DNA of 60,000 bases, from assembly GCA_009760855.2 (NCBI GenBank), contig WPIO01000083.1, positions 250,001 through 310,000 of the forward strand. Direction: 5' to 3'. The notes beneath the pieces were generated by a model that saw nothing but the letters and a program-made list of their open reading frames with translations, had not been told where the DNA came from and searched no databases. Within the stretch, counting starts at the first letter, position 1. Each line of letters begins with the position of its first letter. The translations under genes and the position numbers were made by a program. Below are positions 47,734 through 59,139 of this stretch, one piece after another. The DNA comes from Cristatella mucedo. Its lineage: Eukaryota > Bryozoa > Phylactolaemata > Cristatellidae.

Positions 47734-48549
47734 TCACCCTAACGCCGCCGGCCGCTGTCTTCTGGACCGAGCCACTGTCGCCTCACGCGTTGCCCTTGAG
47801 GCTGATGCCTCGAGCCTCGGCACCTGTTCGACTGCCTCGAGCCGCTCCGTCGGCCACTCCTGCGCCATTGCCTTCGGTCGCTCGGCGTGCGCGCGCCTGT
47901 CGCGCCTCCTCGACGGGCGTCTCGCTCGCGTCTTCTGCTGCTTGCACATCGTGCGTCTCCGCAATCGGCAGTTCGCAAACCGTGGCTGCCACACTGTGTG
48001 CCAACCAACGCATGTTGCTGCTGCCACTCCTCGATCTTCGCCTCCGACCGCTCGGCGAGCATCTCGTGCGCGTTCTCGGCGAGCGTCTCGCCTGCCTCCT
48101 TGGCGGGCGCTTCGCGCACTTCCGCTGACGCTAACGCTTAGCTCCGTGCCGCGTGTCGTCTCCGAGACCCTTAGCGCCGACTCGCTGGCTACCGGCGCTG
48201 TCTCGCTCTCTACCAGTGCTTTCCCAGCCGCCGCCACCTCTAGAGCAGACAAAGCTTCCTCTAGGGCAGACAGAGCCTCCTCTTGGGCAGACACAGCCGT
48301 CTTTCTGCTGGACGCTGCCGGAGCTCTGCCGGACGCAGCCGGATGTTGCCGCCTCTCTTCCGTACGCTGCTGCCTCTGTACCGAACGCTGCCTTGTCTGT
48401 GCCTGATGCCTCCGCCTCGCTCGTGCACGCCGCCTCTGCGGGCTCCGCCGCCGTCTCTGCTGGCTCTGCCTTCGTCGCCCGGCACACCGTTGGCGATTGC
48501 TGCTGCCGCTTCCAGTCGCTACTGTCGGATCGCAACAGGTCATAATCAC
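47734..48549 (-). pseudogene. Arg/Ala/Glu-rich reading-frame block
   Basis: Very GC-rich. All minus frames stay open for long stretches. Protein-like text moves between frames: ATKAEPAETAAEPAEAACTS (48470-48410), AQEEALSALEEALSALEVAA (about 48280), ETLAENAHEMLAERSEAK (about 48080) and DVQAAEDASETPVEEARQAR (about 47940). Short internal repeats are present. It may be a decayed gag-like or other low-complexity protein of the flanking LTR-like element. Equally long frames on the other strand make this uncertain. Confidence 0.3.
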
Positions 48550-48612
48550 AACAGGCTATAAATCACAACAGGCCATAAGCCAACAACAGTGTCATAATCT
48601 CAAAATAGCCGC
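48540..48612. repeat. Direct repeat of the promoter-like segment
   Basis: 48553-48612 matches 47276-47336 (aatcacaacaggccataag, cagtgtcat, tctcaaaa). A shorter aatcacaacaggc subrepeat occurs twice here. Confidence 0.75.
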
Positions 48613-49099
48613 AGATATGCCGGCAGCGACGAAGAGTGCTCATACCTTTACGTATTAAGTCCGTATCCATAAAGTTGACAACTCTATTTGATAACACCAG
48701 ACGGTTACAAACGTTCAGCAGCTGCCACGATGTACACCTAGGTCTCTGCAGCCTAGAGCTCAAATTAGCTCCAATGCCAAAGCCCCGAATCTCGACATCC
48801 TGACTGCTCGCCTATCTCAGCGCGCCCGCTTTTTACGGCCTCAGCCATTATTTATCTTATAGTCGCATAAAAGCGAATAACAATTATTCGCCACAATCCG
48901 GCTGGTGTAGCTAGAGCTGCCGTTTCAAGAGCTCGGTCTACGTGCGTTTCTTGTGCTTCGCTCAAGGAAAGCCGGGTTGGTTTTAGGGAGGTCATAGCCG
49001 AAGTCATAGCCAGAGCGATTTACGAGTATGTGCTGCAGGAGTCCATGAATTTCACTGGCTATATTGCTTGTTTAAGCAAGCGAACGAATTTGCATGCAT

Positions 49100-49545
49100 G
49101 TTGAAATGAAAAGAGCGAGTTGAAATCTGAGTGACAGAATGTTGAAGTCAATGCGCTGCTTGATTGGGAGTCAGTGCATGTCGACTAGAAGTGATTGATC
49201 TGACAACTGTGATACTCTCGGCAGACAAGTCTCTCTGTAGAGTTCTGCTTCAACGATAAGTAGCAAAGGTAGGTAGACTAGCGAGCAGTGAGTTACAGAA
49301 GTCGAGACGCGATGCCCCGAATGCATGTACCAATTTAGATGATGTATCCCTTTCTAAGTAAGCCCGAATTTGAGTTTTTATTTTAGCTGAAAGTAGGCAG
49401 ACCTGACTGTGGAGCTGATGTGATCCTCTAGTGAAAGGCTACTTTGGAACAGGAAACCTAGATTTTGTGCAGATGCAACAGAAGACATACTGGCAGAGCC
49501 AATTTTGCACGAGCTCGTGCCTAGGAAACTGGTTATTTGGGATAC
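49100..49545 (-). mobile_element. LINE-B C-terminal fragment
   Basis: The reverse complement of the C-terminal coding region (ttgattgggagtcagtgcat marks it), with many changes. No tail is present. Confidence 0.55.
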
Positions 49546-49794
49546 TCGTAAGTCGAAATACCTCTATTGTGAAGGGGAAGAAACCGCGACAACTCAGTTA
49601 GGGCCGGATCCATCAATAAATAACTAGGAGGCAGCTAGGCTAGACTGGAGCACTAGCTAGGCCGCATCTGGCCTAAAGGCCGGAGTTTGCCGACCTCTGG
49701 TCGAGGACCTGCTGACCTAAAGCTTCTGTTACCTACAATCTTGAATCGTAGGAGTAGAACAGCTAATAAATTAATCATTGAGGACTCACTGCAA

Positions 49795-49935
49795 GTACAT
49801 CTGCTCGTAAACTGGACACTGGGCTCAATAACGACTTATCATTGGATGAGCGCGATACCTCCGCTGTCAAGTCGGCATACATTTAACTGAGGAACATTGA
49901 CAACGTCAAATCTTGCTTAGAAATAGTAAAAAAAA
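49795..49935 (+). mobile_element. LINE-B short fragment
   Basis: Plus-strand remnant of the LGVI..DLSLDEHISS..KSAYF region with a frameshift and stop. Confidence 0.45.
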
Positions 49936-51433
49936 TCCAGCTTAATGGTGGTCATTATCTTCGTTAGTAGGCATATCTTAATGAATCATAACATCATTAG
50001 TTAAATGCAATGGCAATGCGACGTCGTGAACGCATAATGCTCTGGTGAGTTGATCACACATAGTGTAAGCTTGGTATTGAAGCCTCGGTTACAAATTTAT
50101 CAAAGAGTACGTAGCCTATTTCTATACTGCATAGAATTATCCGGCAAAAGCCACACATTCAACTCGTGTTCACTCAATTCAAAGGCAATTAATTTGCAAA
50201 TACCTTCAATTTCCCTCGCCTTAAGCATTGGATTCTTCCGCATGCACATCTGTCTCAAGTTGTCGGCAACATGGTCGTATGCTGATTACCGTTTAATTTT
50301 TAAGTTGCTAAACTTAATTTACCAAATTAATTAACGAGACCGCTCTCCAAAAAGACTTTCTAGCAGTTTCTTCATCCTCTTAAACCTCCACGGACATCTC
50401 AAACAAATAACACGTCTTAGAAAGTCAAACTGATAATCCGCCAACTTTGACCGAATAAATTGAGTACCTAAACGCGTGGCTGGGATGATTATATTATCTG
50501 GTTCCCTCGACATAGCTAGGGTTTTACTGAAACTGCAGGAGGTTTCGAAATTACGTGTGCAGCTAATCCGGTCGGGCTTATCGAAACACTGAGCGGTGGC
50601 CAGGATGTGGCACTGACGGACCACGTGGCAGACTGGCAGGCTGATGTCGGCCAGTCTAGCATTCTGATGTGCGATCGATCGTTGACTACCAAATTGAGAC
50701 CCGATTGACGGCTACGTGAGAGGTTGCGATTTTGAATTTTTTTTATACAAGTCGCTCAAAATTAACAGGCAGATTAGCCGATCGTGTCTCTTTGGCAGAG
50801 ATATACAAGCCGATTGCGGCTTGTGTATCTCTTATTGTTGTACAGGACGTGTCTCCTGTGCTAACCACGCGTGTTCGAATTTGAAAAAACTTAGCCGAGC
50901 GGCGTTGGCGATGGATTTTTCCTCAAGGAATAGTTTAACTCATCGCCATGCTCATTGGCGTGTTTTTTTCCGTTCGATGCATTCATTCTCTGTAATGGCC
51001 AATAGCCTAGTGCCTTCTGGCCGAGCAAACGAGAGGATTCCAGAGCGGTAATGCAGCACTCAGTTCCTCAGGATTGCCCCTCCCCCACCCCGTGGAGACA
51101 ATCGAGTCCCTCCTGTACTCGTGAGAGCTCGCTGTGTCGAGCGGTGCCGCAGCGAGCGGACAGCACGGCAGCAGGCGGCGAAGCGTAGCTCAGACGGCAT
51201 TCGCGCGGAGGCATCTTTTGGTAACGTCCAATCAGCGATCAAATATTAGGCATCTCGGGCGGCCACGAGTTAGTGGAGAGCAACGAGCTAGTGGAGAACA
51301 ACGATCTCCTGGATGCTTCGCCTCAATCGCGTCTCCTTAAGCTGGATCTGCTAGCCCAGCCGCTAGGAATCGCTTGTATCGTTGTCAAGGGAGAGACACG
51401 CGTTAGCCACAATAGACTTTACGAGAGGGCGGC
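49936..51433. other. Mostly featureless, GC-rich end
   Basis: Includes the candidate exon at 50331-50532. 51060-51430 is CpG-rich and may be the promoter region of the exon at 51434. Confidence 0.4.
50331..50532 (-). CDS. Candidate terminal exon
   Basis: After an acceptor (cctcctgcag), an open frame reads FSKTLAMSREPDNIIIPATR, then YQFDFLRRVICLRC, and ends in a basic tail with LLESLFGERSR before TAA. It has 66 codons plus the stop. The amphipathic, Arg/Lys/Leu-rich character is protein-like, but the family is unknown and no partner exon was found. Confidence 0.25.
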
Positions 51434-51559
51434 ATGGAGGGCTTCGCGAGCAGGAATCTCGCTCGCTCGCTCACTCGCTCGCTCGCCGGCATCATCGTTG
51501 GGTCATTCGTTTGGGCTCACCTCTCTGGCTGTGCCTTCAATGAACCGATGGAGGAACCA
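51434..51559 (+). CDS. Candidate first exon with signal-peptide-like start
   Basis: ATG (context ggcATGG) opens exactly 42 codons, ending at a good donor (CCA/GTAAGTG, phase 0). The N-terminus is Arg-rich (FASRNLARSLTRS), then hydrophobic (LAGIIVGSFVWAHLSGCAF), then acidic (NEPMEEP). This is the layout of a signal peptide or signal anchor. It lies in a GC-rich stretch (51060-51560) that could be a promoter region. No downstream exon was identified and no family is assigned. Confidence 0.4.
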
Positions 51560-52059
51560 GTAAGTGATCCATAATAATAATAATGATAATTCACTGGCCT
51601 GAAAATCAAGTCGGTTGTTTTCAATCTAAGGGGTGACTCATAAATTGCAGGGTGCTCTTTCAGAATCTGTAAATCTTTTTTACCCAGCACGTCAGGATTT
51701 TTAACTATTTATATTTTTATTTTAAAATAACCTCACATCCAGTGCATACAGTTTTTAAATCGTTTAATAAAAATATCGTCTACATTAGGTGCCATTTAAG
51801 CAAAGGTTTCCCTTGATTTAGTCACATCCTTCTAAAATGCCTTTTCCTCGACTTTCTGCTCAGCAGTGGAGATTAGTGGAGCTTCAGACAGTGGAGCTTG
51901 AGACTCCAGCAGCAATCGGCAATCGTGTTAAAATTCTAGAGGCCTTAATATCTGCGCTCCATTTGTGTCCTGATGGAACCTCTCACCATTTTGCTAGGCG
52001 ACTGCTCCTAAATTTGATGGGAAATAGTTAAGGTGGTAGTTTCAAAATTTATCTCAACG

Positions 52060-53353
52060 CTCATTCGGCTGTCAAGAGCCACGTTTCGTGCTGGGTCGTG
52101 TTCTCAACGATTCTCGCGTAGTCAGCAGACTCGTGATTGTCGAGAAGGTTCTCTACAACAGACTTGATTCCATTTCATGCTTGCAACTCTAGCCCAATCA
52201 TTTTTGATGTAAACTGTGTGCCCTTAAACAAATCTCTTATCCGTGGACCAAGAAATGCCAGCTTTTATCTTTGCCTCGACAATCTGAAGAAACTTTTCTT
52301 GTAAGTACTTAAGCGTGTCAACGTCTTGGTTCAGACCTTTAACATAGTTTTTCATTAGTCCAAGCTTTATGTGCTAGAGAGAAAGCAGCACTTTGTTGCA
52401 CTGTCAGCAAGAGGAGGCTCTCGAACGTTGTCGCTACCAGGCACAAAGTATGTTCGCTTGGGCCAGTCTTTCTTTTGGTAACGAAGGGCATCAACGCGAT
52501 TACCCCGCAGACATAAAAAGCACAGCCATTTAGTGCAGCCAAACTTAAAGTCCAGAAAGTCGCAGAAGGCAAATTGCCTTTAAATCGCCGAACATCTGCC
52601 ACTGCTGATCGTATGTGATTTCATCGGAGATATTTTCATTTTTCCGAAAGTCTCTTTCATCCGTGCAGAATGTGCAACTGGGAAGAGGAAAGTTTATTAC
52701 CGCTGTGAAGTAAAACTTTCTCCGAACCATGGTTAGATTAAATCAATTGGGGCTCCACTCAGTTCGATCATGGCCCTTTTCCAGTTGGGTTTCGAGGCCC
52801 TCAACGTAGCTGCAATAGACTAGTGAATCCTTCGTCGTAAAGTACGGAAGAAATTATTTTTCACATTGTCTGTACCACAAAATGTCGTACTCTGCTCAAG
52901 AAAATCTCACTTTTTTAATCTAGAATCGAGGAGTTCAGCCGACTGTTTGGGCAGGTCATGGTCTCTCACAAAGCCATCAAAAATCAAAATCAGATTGCGA
53001 TTGTCATATGTTTAGGTTTGAAACATCAAAATCGTCATAGTTATCATCAAAGTAACAGCCAGTTGAACTTAAATCATTTTCAGTTAATATACCATCACCA
53101 TCAAGTGTAACAGGCGGAACAGGAACTCTCATCTCATTGCTGTGCGGTACAGGTCATATCGCTGACGGTATATTTGAGTTAAGTTTATTGTTCTTGCTGA
53201 AGCCCTGCACGTTAGTGATGCAGGAATAAAACGAACATGGTCAGTTTGCTTTCTCCACATCGTCGGTAGTCCAAATGGCATGCGTTTGCTTTGACCTTTA
53301 AAGCGTCGTCTCAAATTTTCTCCACACGGTTTGCACACCTTATGTGGTGCCAT
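52060..53353 (-). pseudogene. Relic of a widespread transposon-linked protein
   Basis: Scattered frames on the minus strand give, in order, HKVCKPCGENLRRRF with PFGLPTMWRKQTDHV (53353-53200), YDQQWQMFGDLKAICLL (about 52600), NGCAFYVCGVIALM (about 52530) and LMKNYVKGLNQDVDTLKYL (about 52290). These match segments of a multi-copy uncharacterised protein family common in arthropods, cnidarians and other invertebrates: a Cys-pair head, a GDLK motif and a KGL..D.DTL.YL motif. I cannot name the family securely. Frameshifts and stops separate the segments, so this copy is dead. It has no intact start. Confidence 0.6.
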
Positions 53354-53499
53354 ATCTTATCCTGATCTCCATATGATTGATTTAAAAAAATCTATCAAAA
53401 CTGACATGCCAAAGAAGAATAAAATAGACCATAAATCATGCGTGATGTATATTTGGAAAATAATTACAACTTCCATAAAAATTATATCATGCAGGCCAA

Positions 53500-53680
53500 C
53501 GCAACAATTAATTTGTATATCACCCTCAGAGAATTTAATCTCTTTCGGGGCACTTTACATGTGCTGCAAAGGAAGCACGATGAAACAATTAGTAGTAGCA
53601 TGCTCAATGTAAAAAAGCATAACATTGCTAGCGGTGGCGTGCACCGTGTCAGCATTTAAATATGGTTAGTGGCAGCATGC
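53500..53680 (-). mobile_element. LINE-B tail, minus member of a head-to-head pair
   Basis: The tail reads in reverse from 53510 (ctcagagaatttaatctctt) to the 3' UTR and meets the plus-strand copy at a perfect palindrome. Confidence 0.7.
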
Positions 53681-53698
53681 GCATGCTGCCACTAACCA
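53663..53698. repeat. Perfect 36-base palindrome
   Basis: TGGTTAGTGGCAGCATGC is followed directly by its exact reverse complement. It marks the junction of two oppositely oriented LINE-B 3' UTRs. Confidence 0.95.
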
Positions 53699-53880
53699 CA
53701 TTTGCATGCTGACCCTGTGCATGTCACCCCTAACCATATTATTTATTTTGTTTGTTTTTCAAGCATGATTTTACTTGCCATTCAATTGCGTTTCCCTTTG
53801 CAGCAAATGTAAAGCGCCTAGAAAGAGATTAAGTTCTCTGAGGGTGCTTTATCAAGTGCATTATTATTATTATTATTATG
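53681..53880 (+). mobile_element. LINE-B tail, plus member of a head-to-head pair
   Basis: Complete 3' UTR, stem-loop (53810-53851) and ATT repeat (53863-53879). Close to 42235-42425. Confidence 0.8.
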
Positions 53881-53889
53881 CACAGTGTC

Positions 53890-55700
53890 AGAGCGCATAA
53901 GCACACAATGGACGCGCCATAAGGATCCACTAAATGTTCTGAGAACCCACTCATGCTGTGATAAACAGGTGCGTTTTAAGCTTCTTTTTAGGTATCGTAA
54001 AGTCAGGGGATGCCGTGAGGTCAGTCGAAGTGGGTTTTAGTTTTTGGGAGCGTGCGAACTAAAAGCATGCTTTCTAAAGGATTGGAGTAAGAAAAGCAGC
54101 TGGTGCGGTTCCTAGCCTGGTGTGGGAGTAGTTCTGATAAATAGGCTGGATCCATAGAATGAAGAAACCTAATCGTGAGTGTCAGAACCTTGAAGTCGAT
54201 GCATGCTTGATTGGGAGCTCGTGTAGGTCGGCGAAAAGTGTTGTGCTGTGGCAACTACAACGCTCACAACAGACAAGCCTAGCTGCATTGCTTTGCTCCA
54301 ACTTTAAAGGCCTGAATGCCCAGGCAGGTAGACTAGCAAGCAGTGTGTTACTCAAGTCGAGATGGAATGTCCTAAATGCATGGACAAAATTAGATGTAGT
54401 ATCCCTGTCTAAGCAAGCCCATTTTTTAGCAACCTTATGTAGCCGAAAGTAGGCTGACTTTACTTTGCAGCTGATTTATTCATCTAGAGAATCGGCACTT
54501 TTTTAACAGGACACCCAGATTTCGTGCATATGCAATAAGAAATATACTGTTAGAGCCGATGTTGAGCGTTCAGCTTTCCAATTTCTGAGTCACACTAGAT
54601 TTGCACGTAAATAGTAAGTTGGTTTTATCGCCATTTAATTTGAGAAAGTTGGCTGCCATCCACGTGCGGATTTCAGCAATGCATAAGGGTGCGTGGATCA
54701 CTCGCCGCGCTTGAGGGCTGGGAGGAATCAAAGCAAAGATACAGCTGAGTGGAATCAAAGCAAAGATACAGCTGAGTGTCATCTGTACAGAAGTGAACGC
54801 CAAGATTGTGCTTGGCAATCACATCGGCAAGTGAGATAGAGAGAGAGAGAGTATAAACTGTGAAAAAAGCGGACCAAGCACAGACCCGTAAGGTACTCCG
54901 GACGTCCACGAGTCTTCGAATGATCTTTATTCGTTCACATCAATGCTCTAGTCTCCCACTGAGATATGATCTGAACCATTGCCGTACAGAGCCAGTAGTG
55001 GCTAGGCGAGATGTGAGGCGCTTGAGAAGGACTTGGTGATCAATCGTATCAAGTGCTGCCGTTAGATCAAGCAAAACAGAGAGACCTAACCAAAGTTTGC
55101 ATTCCTGAGAAGGTTGGTATATACCCTAAACAAGTCTGAACCTGAGGAGTGATCAGCTCAAAAATCAGACCGAAACTTACTAGATTTGAGGTTTCAATAT
55201 AAGAGTTCAGATGGTCTGAACTCATTCTAGTGTCTTTGATAGTAACGAGAGAAGGGGGACTAGGCGGAATCCGCTCAAGTCCTCTTGCTCTAGTCTTGCT
55301 TTCTTAATTAGTGGCCTAACAGCAGCCCGTTTGAAAGGTGCAGGGACAAAGCGAGAGGCTAAGGACAAATTTATTCCGCCAGTTATGCAAGGCTGCAGCA
55401 GATCTATGCATCGTAGAAGTAGGACGGTGGGAGCAGATTCTAGAGGACTCTTAGTAGTCTTCTTTGACTAGAGGAGTAGTCTCCTTTGACTGGGAGATGA
55501 TTTTGAGGATGAGCTTACTCAAGGCCTCCTTGAATGTAGACATTGAGGTGCTGCACGGAGTTGAGGGAGAGGAGTCCAGATGGGATGCTGCTACTTTATG
55601 AATGGCCTCTGTAATCTTGTTGAAGAAGCAGCTAGTGAAGCAATCTGCTAGATCACCACAAGGATCACTAGGTAAAGATCTAACAAATGGCGACTTCGCC
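53890..55700 (-). mobile_element. LINE-B, long decayed copy
   Basis: In reverse order: 3' UTR, C-terminal coding part (54020-54460), NDDKT-like segment (54590-54640), catalytic region (VIAKHNLGVHFCTDDTQLYL, 54740-54830), VPQGS-like motif (about 54880), FDTIDH-like palm (about 55040-55080) and upstream sequence to about 55700. It carries a 27-base tandem duplication over the catalytic motif. Frames are broken throughout. Confidence 0.7.
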
Positions 55701-55966
55701 GCCAGTTTTGATTGATCTAGGAGTGCGGAAGAAGGAGAGGCCTGTGAAAGGTTGTGCGTTGGTTACGGTCGGGTTGTTAGTCCACTTAGGTTAGGTCTCA
55801 GTCTAAGGAAACAGGGCACGATTATCTTCAATTATCGTGTTTCTTATTGTTAGGGGCTAATTGCTTATTGAGCGCGACTTCCATAGACAAGCGTTAAGAT
55901 GGGCAGCTGTTCCAAATTTTTTTTTGAAAATGGCTCACTATGATAGCTGTATGCAACCGTACATAC

Positions 55967-56239
55967 CCGACCGTTGAAGTACCAGGAGTAGTAAGTTCCG
56001 TCAAAGCTGAACAGCTGTTGCGGCGTCCTCGTTCGCGTTAGGTTGGTACCCACTACGATCTAATTCGTCAGGTGATATGGCAGAGACCATGCAATAGCCG
56101 CGCTGCAGATCGATCTGGTATGTGAGTGCAGTGGCGAATCGTTGATGACGTTCACGATCGGCGCCTGCACTTTGCGGTTGTCGATATTGTAGCTGATGAA
56201 GTCCATGCGACTGTAGTTGCCGAAGAAGTCGTACCACTC
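55967..56239 (-). pseudogene. Secreted-protein-like exon with compensating frameshifts
   Basis: The segment has a CACACAG acceptor and a GG/GTATGT donor and is exactly 91 codons long. The first part reads EWYDFFGNYSRMDF and then VQAPIVNVINDSP. The middle is protein-like only one frame over (ALTYQIDLQRGYCMVSAISP). The end returns to the first frame (LFSFDGTYYSWYFNGR). The main frame has a TAG in the middle. The pattern Trp/Tyr-Asp ... Arg-hydrophobic-Asp ... Gly-Tyr-Cys resembles, weakly, ependymin-related and LolA-like secreted lipid-binding domains of invertebrates. Two opposite indels imply a decayed exon or base-call errors. Confidence 0.45.
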
Positions 56240-57466
56240 CTGTGTGTGGGGAGCGCCGCCAGCCAGCGGAAAAGCGATGCCGCAGAGGCGATTAATTTAA
56301 CCACCACGATGATTGGCCGGCCGCGGCGCTTCCGACCGGCAGCGCTAACTCACATCGGTGTAAGTGGCGCTTCTATTGAAGGAGTCTAATCAGGGGATGC
56401 AGGGGATTCCAATCAGGCCCATTGTCACTAGGTGTCGGCGAAGCTCTAGCCTTAGCCTGCTTCGGGCGGCGGAAACGTGGAACAGTAGGACGCCGGGCGT
56501 TCGACAGCGTGGCAACAGGCCAAGCGCTGGAAGCGAAAAGCGTTTACATATCCACAGGCACGTAATCTCTTGCGCACTACGGTCAAGCAAAACTCATATA
56601 TGCTTTCAAAAGGTCTCAGCTGTTACGGTTTCCATATACGATGTGTGCAAGAGCTTCAATTTTCGGAAGGGAATTCTGCAACGGAGGACCATAAGCTCTA
56701 ATAGCGAACGCGGTCCTTCACTCTGTCCGTCCTCATAGTAAACTTCGTCCACAGTCATCAACCTCGGAGATGACCGCACAGCAAAGAGCACTTTTTAAGA
56801 CAGCCTTTTTAGGAATGGCGCACGCTTGATCAGGTGCACTGGAAGACTGAGGTACCGAACGGTGCCCCAAATCGGCTTCCGGCTGGCTGAGAGTTACGCA
56901 TTCGCAATTCGATAGCAGTCGCATTTGTCGTATAATGCGCAATTTTCACCGCACTATCCGAACCTGGATGAGCAAAGTTCCTAAAAGGTCTGCCACATGG
57001 GGTCCTACTAGTGAATGCTCAGCCTAATTACCAAAGCGACTCGATGGCAGCCCGAACCACGCGTCCACACGCCCTCCTGCCCCGTCCGTCTGGTGGATGC
57101 CAAGGGTGGCGGCCGAAAGGTCGACCAGGAAGCCTGCTAGGCGGTAAAATTTGCGTGGCTGCATCTAGCACCGAATGATTTGTTCCGGCCTGAGACACTC
57201 TAGCGACGACGCGAATCCATTCATTATGCAAATTGAGAGGGCGCGAGCCTCTCATCCTACGGTGGCCACCATTAAAGATTTTTGCGAAGGCAACGACGAG
57301 CCGACGTGCCGGAAGGCGAGCTCAGCTTAATTTGACTCGGAGGCGGCCACTATTGATTAACGATGCTGCCTAAGTGCTGCTCGCATTAAACTGCAATTAA
57401 AGAGTTTCAGCGAGATAAGAGAAAAGAGATGCAATAAAGCGCGAACACGCTAGCTTCTTGGCCCAG
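56240..57466. other. Possible upstream exons, unresolved
   Basis: A minus frame near 56650-56780 (RLMTVDEVYYEDGQSEGPRS) is protein-like and lies upstream of the 55967-56239 exon on the same strand. Its splice sites are unclear. Confidence 0.3.
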
Positions 57467-57497
57467 TGCTCAGCAGCAGCAGCGACAGTGACATCGA

Positions 57498-57530
<33 letters not shown>

Positions 57531-57669
57531 TGGCGACAGCGACAGCAGCAGCAGCGACAACGACATCGATAGCAGCAGCAGCAGCAGCAGCAGCGACAGT
57601 GACATCGACAGCAGCAGCAGCGACAGTGACGACATCAAGCCGCTTCCGCCAGCATGCCGGCTCTTCGAG
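57467..57669 (+). CDS. Candidate Ser/Asp-repeat exon
   Basis: After a gcttcttggcccag acceptor, an open frame encodes blocks of serine broken by SDSDID and DSGDSDSS, then DDIKPLPPACRLFE, and ends at GAG/GTAACT (phase 0). It has about 67 codons, starting in phase 1. The DNA is an imperfect AGC/GAC triplet array, so the protein repeat probably grew by triplet slippage. Such acidic Ser tracts are typical casein kinase 2 targets in nuclear and secreted phosphoproteins. Other frames give poly-Ala or poly-Gln and lack the well-placed splice sites. Adjacent exons are unknown. Confidence 0.4.
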
Positions 57670-59139
57670 GTAACTCACTGTTGCTTACTCGGCAGTGCTA
57701 GCCAAATGCTCCTGGTCGATCGTCACACGTTCGTGCTCACCCTCGTGCTGGTTAGAAAGTCACAGCATTTTTCAGATCGGCTTTGGATCACTCCGCGCCT
57801 CGAGTATTGCTTCGAACATAACCAGGCTGTTGATTCATCGCAACCAAGTCCGTTCACTCGATTCGCTATTCGATTGCTCACCGTATTGCTTGCGAGCATC
57901 TACAATTAGCGTAACGTTCTAGCTAGCATGCTTTAAGAAACATGCGAAATTCCAGTGCTCGGAAATATTCAATGCAGTATTCGTACAGCCTTAAATTTCT
58001 CTTTGGAAAGCGCCACTGAACGCCATTTGGTCTATGCCTCAATTACAGCGGAAAGGTGCTCGCCATTAACGACCAAAGTCAAAGGCTCGAGCCTTGCGTC
58101 ATGTGCAAAGCGCATGGATAGAGATTAAGTTCTCATATCAGTGCTATACAAATTATATTACATTCTCTATTTTTTAATGTCAATGTCACAGGGCCAAGCG
58201 CAAATTGAGGCTTAGATTGACGAGTCGCTCTGAAGTAGGCTGTACAGTGCCAAGGCTGTGAACAAGAAAACCGGAATCGGTCGTCTGTTTGACGACAAAA
58301 GCACACCATTCAGATGGACAAGTCCGACCATCACAGATTTACTTCTAGTTGCACGTTTTCTGCCATCATAGCGTTTTCTCGGACTTTCGAACGACCAAGC
58401 ACGTAGCTCGACAACTCGACTTCTAGTTGGGACGCAGCAATAGTAGGAATCATCAGCAAGGAGTCAAAAGGCGCATTTACTAGCGGGTCATTCTGCTTGC
58501 ATACAAGCCCTAGACTACAAGTCAGTCTAGCTCTTCAAAATACATATTTCACACATCACATTTTATGTATATCTTATAAATCGCAACACATATCTGGTAT
58601 GTTCCTGCAATACCGTATCACTTGATCTGGATGCTATCAAAAATTAATGACAGCATGTATCACAATTAGTGTACCATTTGAAGGCTGCAGATAATGTGGA
58701 ACTTCAAGTGGGACTTGATTCTTAAAATATTTTCAATCAAACAAAGAGGTCAATTGACTGTCCGACTGCTAACCATTTAGTAACAAGTACAACACAACAA
58801 AATTATAAACACGCATTTTTATCTACAGATGATATTTGTTTATTCAATTTTAGCACTTCACAGTAGCTCAGCATGTTGAGATGTCTCTGTCAGTTTTTAT
58901 CTAGCTTGCAAAAGGTGTTCTAGCCAAATAGCCTGTCTTTAACGCTATCCTTCATCGGATGGAATGCCGACACAGCTGGAGCGACGAGGAAATGAAGTGT
59001 TAAAAGGCCGCATGGAAGAATACTGAGAACATCATTGTAGTTATGGTTAATTTCGTTCTGAAGAGAATAATAGTTGCGATTACGCACAGGTTTTCAGGGT
59101 CTAGATTCAAGGGTTACCTTCACGATCTACAACAGGTTT
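57670..59139. other. No gene seen
   Basis: Contains only the decayed SINE-1 at 58055-58160 and AT-rich sequence. Confidence 0.5.
58055..58160 (+). mobile_element. SINE-1 copy, decayed
   Basis: Weak B box (aaaggctcgagccttg), then agagattaagttctcat and an AT-rich end. Confidence 0.55.

Noticed and set aside
47591-48406. 271-codon plus-strand frame
   Set aside because: Lies in a very GC-rich block where several frames on both strands are open. Composition is Arg/Ser/Ala noise, and the minus strand has the more protein-like segments.
57397-57678. Poly-Ala and Leu/Ser-rich minus-strand frames
   Set aside because: Shadows of the AGC/GAC triplet array. Only the plus Ser/Asp frame has good splice sites on both sides.
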